From: Ignavibacterium sp.
GTDB lineage: Bacteria; Zixibacteria; MSB-5A5; GN15; PGXB01
Reading direction: 5' to 3'
Assembly (NCBI GenBank): GCA_020724775.1
Contig: DYGG01000020.1
Location: 1 to 46,912 of the forward strand
DNA length: 46,912 nucleotides
Every line of letters begins with the position of its first letter. The first letter of the stretch is position 1. The position numbers and the translations under genes are program-made. This document shows, piece after piece, positions 40,575 to 46,912 of the stretch. The notes beneath the pieces were generated by a model that was not told where the DNA came from, did no database searches, and worked only from the letters and a program-made list of their open reading frames with translations.

Positions 40575-41966
40575 ATGTACGCAAAGCAAAGGACTATTCG
40601 CCGGCCGATATCGTTAGAAGGAATCGGGTTGCACACCGGCAATGTCACCCGGATTACCTTTAAGCCGGCTCCTGCTGACAGCGGTGTTCGGTTCATTCGC
40701 GCCGACCTGCCGGGGCGCCCTTCGGTGATGGCGAATATCGACTATGTGGTGGATATTTCGCGCGGGACGACTCTGGCTAACGGGGATGCCAAAGTGCATA
40801 CTGTTGAGCATGTCCTGGCGGCAATTTCGGGGCTTCAGTTGGACAATCTTGATATCGAACTGGCGTCCAATGAGCCGCCGGTGGGGGATGGCTCGGCTCT
40901 GCCGTATGTTGAAAAAATTCTGGAAGCGGGAATCGAAAATCAGGATGCCGAACGCCGCTACCTGGAGATTGACAGTACCATGATACATTCGGAGCCGGAG
41001 CGGGGAGTTGATATCGTGGTGACCCCATCCGATACGTTTCGCATTACCTTCATGATAGATTACAAAAATCCGGCGTTGGGGACGCAGTATACGACACTTA
41101 TGGACCTTGATACCGAGTTCGCCACGGAATTCGCGCCGGCGCGGACATTCTGTTTTCTATCGGAAGTGGAATACCTGAAACAGAAAGGTCTGATAAAAGG
41201 CGGCGGACTTCAGAACGCCGTCGTCATATATGACTCCGATCAGGGACAGGTGGAAGTTGACCGGATTAGAAGGGCGCTCGATTTGAAAGATGAGGCGTTT
41301 ATCGGGCAGACGGGCATCATCAATGATATTCCTCTCCGCTTTCCCAATGAGCCGGTGCGTCATAAGGCGCTGGACCTGATTGGCGACCTTTTTTTGATAG
41401 GAGTGCCGATAAAAGGGCATATTCTGGCGGCGCGCTCCGGTCATAAAGCCAATGTGGAACTGGTAAAGAAAATCCGGGCGTTTTACGAGAAAAAACAACT
41501 GGCGAAAAAGTATAAGAAGGCGAATCTGGAGCCTTTTCTCGACATCGAAGGGATAATGCGAATAATGCCGCACCGGTATCCGTTTCTTCTGATAGACAAG
41601 GTACTTGACCTGGAGCCGGAGAAGCGGGTGGTGGCCATAAAGAATGTGACATTTAACGAACCGTTTTTCACGGGCCATTTTCCGGGGCATCCTATCATGC
41701 CGGGTGTGCTTATAATTGAAGCGATGGCTCAGGCGGGGGGAATTCTTCTATTGAAAGCGGTGCAGGAGCCGGAGACCAAACTGGTCTATTTTATGTCGCT
41801 GGACAATGTCAAGTTTCGCCGTCCCGTTCGACCGGGAGACACTCTAAGATTTGAACTGGATATGGTGGCGTTTCGGAGAAGCGCCTGCAAGATGAAAGGG
41901 AAGGCTTTTGTGGATGATGCCGTAGTTGCTGAAGCGGAGATGATGGCCATGGTGGTGGACCGATGA
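40575..41966 (+). CDS. lpxC-fabZ: Bifunctional UDP-3-O-acyl-GlcNAc deacetylase / 3-hydroxyacyl-ACP dehydratase
   Basis: Fusion of 463 residues. The N-terminal part (about 1-305) is LpxC, the committed zinc deacetylase of lipid A synthesis: [26 protein letters not shown] with zinc ligand H79, and [13 protein letters not shown] with the second metal/catalytic residues. The C-terminal part (about 320-463) is FabZ, the hot-dog dehydratase of fatty acid elongation: [17 protein letters not shown] and [20 protein letters not shown] with the active-site His and Glu. This fusion is characteristic of Bacteroidetes/Chlorobi and relatives. The stop overlaps the lpxA start as ATGA. Confidence 0.96.
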   Translation: MYAKQRTIRRPISLEGIGLHTGNVTRITFKPAPADSGVRFIRADLPGRPSVMANIDYVVDISRGTTLANGDAKVHTVEHVLAAISGLQLDNLDIELASNEPPVGDGSALPYVEKILEAGIENQDAERRYLEIDSTMIHSEPERGVDIVVTPSDTFRITFMIDYKNPALGTQYTTLMDLDTEFATEFAPARTFCFLSEVEYLKQKGLIKGGGLQNAVVIYDSDQGQVEVDRIRRALDLKDEAFIGQTGIINDIPLRFPNEPVRHKALDLIGDLFLIGVPIKGHILAARSGHKANVELVKKIRAFYEKKQLAKKYKKANLEPFLDIEGIMRIMPHRYPFLLIDKVLDLEPEKRVVAIKNVTFNEPFFTGHFPGHPIMPGVLIIEAMAQAGGILLLKAVQEPETKLVYFMSLDNVKFRRPVRPGDTLRFELDMVAFRRSACKMKGKAFVDDAVVAEAEMMAMVVDR

Positions 41967-42736
41967 GAACTATTCATCCTACCGCCGTAATCGACCCCAA
42001 AGCGGAATTGGGAGAGAATGTGCAGGTCGGTCCCTATTCGGTAATCGAGGCTGAAACTAAAATTGGTGACAGTGTTTCGATCGGGGCACACTGCTATATT
42101 GCCGCTTATACCGAGTTGAAACCGCATGTGACGGTATTTCATGGCGCCGTATTGGGGACGATTCCCCAGGACCTGAAATTCAAAGGGGAGAAGACCCATC
42201 TGGTGATAAACGAGCATACCACCATCCGGGAATATGTAATGATAAACCGCGGCACGGTACAGCACGGAGAGACAACAATCGGCAAAGACTGCTTTATAAT
42301 GGCGTATGCGCATGTGGCTCACGACTGTATCATCGGCAATAATGTAATAATGGCGAATGCCGTCAATCTTGCCGGACATGTGGAAATCGGCGACTATGCC
42401 ATAATCGGCGGGGTGGTGCCGGTGCATCAATTTGTAAAAATCGGCGCGCACTCGATGATTGGCGGCGGTTTCCGGGTGCCGCAGGATGTTTGCCCTTTTT
42501 CGCTTGCCGCCGGATATCCTTTGAAAATAGTCGGCTTGAATCAGGTGGGGTTGCGCCGTCGCGGCTTCAAACCGGATACACTGCATACTCTGGAGAAAGC
42601 CTTCAAGATTCTATTCTACTCCGGTCTGAATACCTCACAGGCGGTGGAGAGAATTAAGACAGAAGTCCCCTCGATTGACGAAATCAAACTGATTTTGGAT
42701 TTTATCAAGAACTCCAGTCGGGGTTTAATCAAATAG
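41963..42736 (+). CDS. lpxA: Acyl-ACP--UDP-N-acetylglucosamine O-acyltransferase
   Basis: First step of lipid A synthesis: transfer of a 3-hydroxyacyl chain to UDP-GlcNAc. The 257 residues show left-handed beta-helix hexapeptides from IHPTAVIDPKAELGENVQVGPY on, LKFKGEKTHLVI, the catalytic region MAYAHVAHDCIIGNN with H120, VHQFVKIG and the C-terminal helical tail (LNQVGLRRRGF). Length and motifs are standard. It overlaps lpxC-fabZ by four bases. Confidence 0.96.
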   Translation: MRTIHPTAVIDPKAELGENVQVGPYSVIEAETKIGDSVSIGAHCYIAAYTELKPHVTVFHGAVLGTIPQDLKFKGEKTHLVINEHTTIREYVMINRGTVQHGETTIGKDCFIMAYAHVAHDCIIGNNVIMANAVNLAGHVEIGDYAIIGGVVPVHQFVKIGAHSMIGGGFRVPQDVCPFSLAAGYPLKIVGLNQVGLRRRGFKPDTLHTLEKAFKILFYSGLNTSQAVERIKTEVPSIDEIKLILDFIKNSSRGLIK

Positions 42737-42797
42737 CCTCATAACCTGTAGGCGAAGGCGGAGGGGATGTTTTGGACCCTCTTACAATCAATACAAT

Positions 42798-43772
42798 ATG
42801 AATAATATCAGGACAGCCGTGGTCGGTGTGGGGCATCTGGGGCGTCATCATGCCCGATGGTACCATCATATAAAAGAATCGACTCTGGTCGGAGTATATG
42901 ATACCGACCGGGAGAAAAGCCGTCGGGTAGCGGAAGAATTTGGTGTAAAGTCGTTTGAGCGGATGGAAGAAATTGTTGGTGAAGCGGAAGCGGTTTCGAT
43001 AGCAGTGCCGACCAGCGCCCATGCGGAAGTGGCGGAGTGGTTCATAAATGCCGGGCTCCACTGTCTCATCGAGAAACCGATTGCCTCGACGGTGGCGGAA
43101 GGGGAAAGAATTATTAAGGCGGCGCAGGCAAAAAACCTGGTGCTGGCGGTGGGGCATATAGAGCGTTTCAATCCGGCGGTTCAGGCGCTGAAGTCGTTTG
43201 AAATCAAGCCGCGCTTTATTGAGGCGCATCGCCTGGCGGCCTTTGACCCTCGGGGGACCGATGTAGCGGTGGTACTGGACCTGATGGTGCACGATATCGA
43301 ACTGTCGCTTCATTTTATCAAATCTCCCGTGGCGCGCCTTGAGGCCTCGGCGGTCTCTGTTATCTCCGACAACGCCGATATCGCCAACGCCCGAATTACA
43401 TTCGAGAACGGCGCCGTCGCCAATCTGACCGCCAGCAGGATTTCGCTTCGCCCGATGCGGAAACTTCGCATCTTTCAGAAATCAGGATATTTCTCTCTTG
43501 ACCTGGCGGAAAAACAGGCGGATATCTACCGTTTAGCCGATGAGACCACGGCAACCGAAGTCGGCATGCGTGTTCCTCTGGGAAAATCGGGGAGAGAGAT
43601 TCTGTACAACAAAGCGGGAGCCAAAGATGAAGATATGCTCTGCCGGGAGTTGACTGATTTTTTGGGTGCCATAAGGGAGCGACGATCTCCTGAAGTCACC
43701 GGCGAAGCCGCCATAGAGGCGCTTCGGGTGGCAAATGAAATTGTCCGCATCGGCGGCAACCTGGCGGGATGA
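42798..43772 (+). CDS. Gfo/Idh/MocA-family oxidoreductase
   Basis: NAD(P)-dependent sugar oxidoreductase, 324 residues. The Rossmann motif is VVGVGHLGRHHARWY (8-22), the catalytic-lysine motif is EKPIAS (K93), and GHIERFNPAV follows at about 138. The C-terminal domain carries VVLDLMVHDIELS. It sits between lpxA and lpxB. In Acidithiobacillus a family member at this position (GnnA) starts synthesis of 2,3-diamino sugars for amide-linked lipid A, but its aminotransferase partner GnnB is not here. A role in lipid A or LPS sugar modification is therefore suggested by context, not shown. Confidence 0.85.
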   Translation: MNNIRTAVVGVGHLGRHHARWYHHIKESTLVGVYDTDREKSRRVAEEFGVKSFERMEEIVGEAEAVSIAVPTSAHAEVAEWFINAGLHCLIEKPIASTVAEGERIIKAAQAKNLVLAVGHIERFNPAVQALKSFEIKPRFIEAHRLAAFDPRGTDVAVVLDLMVHDIELSLHFIKSPVARLEASAVSVISDNADIANARITFENGAVANLTASRISLRPMRKLRIFQKSGYFSLDLAEKQADIYRLADETTATEVGMRVPLGKSGREILYNKAGAKDEDMLCRELTDFLGAIRERRSPEVTGEAAIEALRVANEIVRIGGNLAG

Positions 43773-43773
43773 A

Positions 43774-44907
43774 ATGTCTCGTTCTTTTGATAATCTTCTG
43801 AAATCATCTAAGTCTCTTTTTGTCTCAGCCGGTGACCCGTCGGGGGATATTGCCGGATTTCATTTGCTGAAAGCGCTCCGGGAGGATGATGATAATTTGT
43901 CCTTTTTCGGACTGGGTGGGCGGAGGATGAAACAGTTAGGGCAAGAGCAGAAGGTCGAAAGTGAAAAACTGGCGGTGCTGGGGTTCTGGGAGGTTGCCCG
44001 GAGATTCCGGTTTTTCCAAAAACTTTTGAGCGACACGGTCGGAGAAATTGTGCAGCGTCGCCCCAAAGTGATCATACTTATTGATTATCCCGGATTCAAT
44101 CTGCGTCTTGCCGAAAGAATAAAATATCTGAATATCCCGATTATCTATTATGTTTCGCCTCAAATCTGGGCATGGGGCGGCAAGAGAATGAAGCAGATAA
44201 AGAGGCTGGTTGACCGAATGCTGGTGATACTTCCCTTTGAGAAAGAATTGTATGAAGGCTCCGGGGTAAGATGCAACTTTGTGGGGCATTATCTACTGGA
44301 TGATATGGAGAGCCGCTTTATAAAAGCCCCTTATAAACCGGAGTCCGACTTGATTACCCTGCTCCCTGGCTCCCGACCACAGGAAATAGAAAAGATGCTT
44401 CCGGTTCTGTTAGAGACGGCGGCGATTTTGTCGGAGCAAGGGGAATATCGCTTTGCCGTTGCGGGAATTGAAGGGAAATTCGATTACGGGTCGTATCTGA
44501 AAAATTGCGGCACAGAGATTGAGTTAAGACTGGGCAAAACAAGAGCATTGATAGCAGAGAGCCGTTTGGTGATAACATCGTCGGGCACCGCCACATTGGA
44601 GACAGGCATAATTGGCAGGCCGATGGTAGTGATTTATAAGACCGGCTGGTTGACCTATCTGATTGCGCGGCGTCTGGTGACCCTGGATAAAATTGCGCTG
44701 ATTAATATAACCGCCGGAGAAAAACTGGCGCCGGAATTGATACAAAACGAGGCCTCGGCGAAGAAGATTGCGACCGAAGCGCTGAGAATCTTATCTGACG
44801 GAGAACAGACCGCCCGGATAATCGAGCAGATGCACCGTTTGACCGACCGGCTCGGTACGCCGGGAACAGGGAAACGGGCGGCGGAGATTGTGGGAGAATA
44901 TCTCTGA
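43774..44907 (+). CDS. lpxB: Lipid-A-disaccharide synthase
   Basis: GT19 enzyme joining UDP-2,3-diacylglucosamine and lipid X. About 377 residues from the ATG two bases after the oxidoreductase stop; the longer frame from 43735 would overlap that gene by 38 bases. Motifs: SLFVSAGDPSGDIAGFHLL, LGFWEVARRF, IDYPGFNLRLAERIK, YYVSPQIWAWGGKRMKQIKR, LLPGSRPQEIEKMLPVLLE and SSGTATLETG. The product is the tetra-acylated disaccharide phosphate used by LpxK downstream. The stop shares bases with the waaA start (TGATG). Confidence 0.95.
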   Translation: MSRSFDNLLKSSKSLFVSAGDPSGDIAGFHLLKALREDDDNLSFFGLGGRRMKQLGQEQKVESEKLAVLGFWEVARRFRFFQKLLSDTVGEIVQRRPKVIILIDYPGFNLRLAERIKYLNIPIIYYVSPQIWAWGGKRMKQIKRLVDRMLVILPFEKELYEGSGVRCNFVGHYLLDDMESRFIKAPYKPESDLITLLPGSRPQEIEKMLPVLLETAAILSEQGEYRFAVAGIEGKFDYGSYLKNCGTEIELRLGKTRALIAESRLVITSSGTATLETGIIGRPMVVIYKTGWLTYLIARRLVTLDKIALINITAGEKLAPELIQNEASAKKIATEALRILSDGEQTARIIEQMHRLTDRLGTPGTGKRAAEIVGEYL

Positions 44908-46160
44908 TGCTGACTTTGTACAAGGCGTTTACGTTTCTGGTCCATTATATCACGTTACCCTATACGGCGCTGGCGGCGCTTTTTGGCTCGCGCAAATGGC
45001 GCAATCGGCTGGGGTTCCATAAAATAAGAAGAGTGGACAAAAGCGCGCCGGTGGTCTGGCTGCATGCTTCATCGATGGGGGAAGTCAATGTCCTGGCGAC
45101 CTTAGCGGCTCAGATAAAAAGCCTGGCGCCGTTGTCTGATATCTATGTGACGGTGATGACCGTCACCGGATTAGAGAGGGCGGAAAAAAGTATAAATGAT
45201 GCCATCGGAATCGGATATCTCTCTCTGGATTATCGCGCGCCGATTGAGAGGTTTCTCTGCCTGGTGAAGCCGTCAGTGGCGGTGTTCATCGAGACAGAAA
45301 TCTGGCCCAATCATATCTGCCTTCTGGGTGAGCGAAAAATTCCGGTTGTTCTGGCAAACGGACGTCTGTCGGAGAAAGCCCATCGGCGCTATTTGCGGGT
45401 GAAATCGGGAATGCGCCAGGTTCTGTCTAATTATGCGGAGATGGACCTGCAGACTGACGCCGATGCCACCCGTTTTGTCGAAATCGGCGCCGACCCGGAT
45501 AAAATTGAAGTATTGGGGAGTCTCAAATTCGATACTCCAACGAGAAACCTGCCTGAATCGGAAAGAAAAGCATTGCGGGAGCAGTTGCCGTTTTCAGCGG
45601 GAGCGAGGATTTTCATAGCCGGCTCGACCCGAAACGGCGAGAATGAAGTAATCTTCGATGTTTATCAGAAACTGAAGCAAGAATTTCCGGAATTGAAACT
45701 TCTCCTGGTACCGAGGCACCTGGATAAGATTCCGCAGATTGTAGTGTCGGCGGAGAGTCGCGGTCTGAGGTATCTCTTACATTCGAAAGTGGCGCCGGAG
45801 TCAAGCCCGGTTGACGCCGTCATAGTCGATAAGATGGGCATCCTCAACGACCTCTACCAAATTTGCGACATCGCTTTTGTCGGCGGCACTCTGAGCGATA
45901 TTGGCGGACATAATATTCTCGAACCGGTCTGGGCGGGAATTCCGGTGCTGTACGGTCCCTCCTTATTCAACGTGGGCGACAGTTCCCGCTATATCCTGGA
46001 AAATGGTTTCGGCGAAATGATAAAAGACGGCGAAGAACTCAGGGAGAGGCTTCGCGCTTTTCTCTCGGGAGAAAAGGCGTATCGCCGTCGCAATGAGTTG
46101 ACCCAGGAATCCTCCCGGGCATATCGCACGGCGCGGAAGATTGTGAAATATCTGAAATGA
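44907..46160 (+). CDS. waaA: 3-deoxy-D-manno-octulosonic acid transferase
   Basis: GT30 enzyme adding Kdo to lipid A precursors at the inner membrane. 417 residues with an N-terminal membrane segment, the acceptor motif VWLHASSMGEVN with the catalytic Glu at 59, FIETEIWPNHI, VLANGRLSEKAHRRY, IFIAGSTRNGENEVI, LLVPRHLDKI, AFVGGTLSDIGGHNILEPVWAG. Its start overlaps the lpxB stop and its end overlaps lpxK, fitting one translated unit. Confidence 0.95.
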   Translation: MLTLYKAFTFLVHYITLPYTALAALFGSRKWRNRLGFHKIRRVDKSAPVVWLHASSMGEVNVLATLAAQIKSLAPLSDIYVTVMTVTGLERAEKSINDAIGIGYLSLDYRAPIERFLCLVKPSVAVFIETEIWPNHICLLGERKIPVVLANGRLSEKAHRRYLRVKSGMRQVLSNYAEMDLQTDADATRFVEIGADPDKIEVLGSLKFDTPTRNLPESERKALREQLPFSAGARIFIAGSTRNGENEVIFDVYQKLKQEFPELKLLLVPRHLDKIPQIVVSAESRGLRYLLHSKVAPESSPVDAVIVDKMGILNDLYQICDIAFVGGTLSDIGGHNILEPVWAGIPVLYGPSLFNVGDSSRYILENGFGEMIKDGEELRERLRAFLSGEKAYRRRNELTQESSRAYRTARKIVKYLK

Positions 46161-46912
46161 TGGAAAAAATCTGGCGGGATATTCTTGGCAACCGTCGCAA
46201 CCCCCTGTTTTTGCCCCTTCTATTTGTTCTATGGGTGGTATCCCTTGTATATCGTCTGGGGCTGTTTATTAATTCGTCGATAACTGCATCAGCGGTGAAA
46301 CTGGAAGTGCCGGTTATTTCTGTCGGGAATCTGACTCTGGGCGGCACCGGCAAAACGCCGATGGTAATCGAGATTGCCTCATATTTTATCAAGAAGGGAA
46401 AGAGAGTCGGAATCGCGTCGAGCGGCTACGGCAGAAGAGCGAAGGGTCACGTATCAGGGACCGGTCGGGACATGGCGACGCACAGTCCGGAGACGGTTGG
46501 AGATGAACTTCTGATGATGGCGGAGAGACTGCCCAATGCCTTATTTTCCGTAGCCGGAAGCAAGACGGAAGCGGCGCGGCTTGTTGTTGAGAAACATCAG
46601 CCGGACTTGATTTTGATTGATGACGGTTTTCAGCATCGGCGCTTAGCGCGAGATATTGACCTGCTTTTGATTGACGCCAGCAGCGATATTCGCAAGGAGC
46701 CGCTTTTTCCTCTGGGACGATGTCGCGAGCCATTATCCGCCATAAAGAGAGCCGACCTCGTCATACTGACTCGCGCTGAGGCAAGAACGGCAGAGGGATT
46801 TGACTGGATAAAAGAGAAATATGCCAGAGAATTGATTCCGGTTTCATTTGAGTGGAAGACGGTTAAGTCCGACAAAGAATCTTTCCCGGTCCAGACGTTG
46901 GCGGAGAACCCG
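46157..46912 (+). CDS. lpxK: Tetraacyldisaccharide 4'-kinase (3' end beyond window)
   Basis: ATP-dependent 4'-phosphorylation of the lipid A disaccharide at the membrane. 252 codons are open to the window edge with no stop; the family is usually about 320-350 residues, so the last quarter is cut off. A hydrophobic N-terminal helix (LFLPLLFVLWVVSLVYRLGLF) precedes the P-loop VGNLTLGGTGKTP, then SSGYGRRAKG, VGDELLMMAERL, ILIDDGFQHRRLARDIDLLLID and PLGRCREPLSAIKRADLVILT. Two adjacent ATGs (46157 and 46160) overlap the waaA stop; either may be used. Confidence 0.93.
   Translation, partial: MMEKIWRDILGNRRNPLFLPLLFVLWVVSLVYRLGLFINSSITASAVKLEVPVISVGNLTLGGTGKTPMVIEIASYFIKKGKRVGIASSGYGRRAKGHVSGTGRDMATHSPETVGDELLMMAERLPNALFSVAGSKTEAARLVVEKHQPDLILIDDGFQHRRLARDIDLLLIDASSDIRKEPLFPLGRCREPLSAIKRADLVILTRAEARTAEGFDWIKEKYARELIPVSFEWKTVKSDKESFPVQTLAENP

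Overview
The window reads as a chromosomal segment of a Gram-negative, probably anaerobic or facultative bacterium of the FCB superphylum, most like candidate phylum Zixibacteria or a close relative. This placement is inference from gene content, not a phylogeny. It rests on: an LpxC-FabZ fusion and a lipid A/Kdo operon (outer membrane with LPS); a secreted protein with a NYPNPFN-type C-terminal sorting domain beside one ending in a dockerin; FG-GAP repeat proteins; a DUF5916 outer-membrane protein; and split propionyl-CoA carboxylase and methylmalonyl-CoA mutase genes. No rRNA, tRNA, CRISPR array, prophage or transposase was seen.

Layout. (1) 1-8853: a propionyl-CoA/methylmalonyl-CoA module: carboxyltransferase, biotin carboxylase, biotin carrier, mutase catalytic subunit, a small lipoprotein and the epimerase. 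A compositionally distinct DNA methyltransferase/nuclease pair (1727-4034) and a block of palindromic repeats split the carboxyltransferase from the biotin carboxylase. (2) 8855-14911, minus strand: a DUF169 protein, a URO-D-superfamily protein, a second methyltransferase/nuclease pair (10368-13064, AT-richer than its surroundings), a mini membrane protein with a BlaI-type repressor, and a zinc-ribbon membrane protein. (3) 14912-15553: a gene-free stretch of palindromic repeats. (4) 15554-18300: a PilR-like sigma-54 activator followed by two paralogous type IV pilins. Each pilin has its own GG-N10-GC sigma-54 promoter and its own intrinsic terminator. (5) 18475-24197: a tightly overlapping run of a DUF2723 membrane protein, GT2 and GT4 glycosyltransferases and two SAM methyltransferases. 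(6) 24300-29760: a 12-copy GND-x-Y repeat protein, a HEAT-repeat protein, a YprB-like nuclease and an HDOD regulator. (7) 29825-37652: a DUF5916 protein and two large secreted proteins. (8) 37670-40501: a CPBP protease with a mini membrane protein, a radical SAM protein, and a sigma-region-4-like protein with a ribbon-helix-helix protein. (9) 40575 to the end: lpxC-fabZ, lpxA, a Gfo/Idh oxidoreductase, lpxB, waaA and a truncated lpxK, behind a near-consensus sigma-70 promoter.

Most interesting items: the two unrelated-looking restriction-modification-like cassettes whose nucleases share the same NucS-like catalytic geometry but pair with methyltransferases of opposite motif order; the sigma-54 promoters in front of two pilins that differ sharply in codon adaptation and cysteine content; the GND-x-Y solenoid/HEAT pair; the HDOD protein that ends in a histidine-kinase-like H-box without an ATPase; and the HTH/RHH pair next to the lpx operon. 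All functional calls come from reading motifs by eye; no database search was run.
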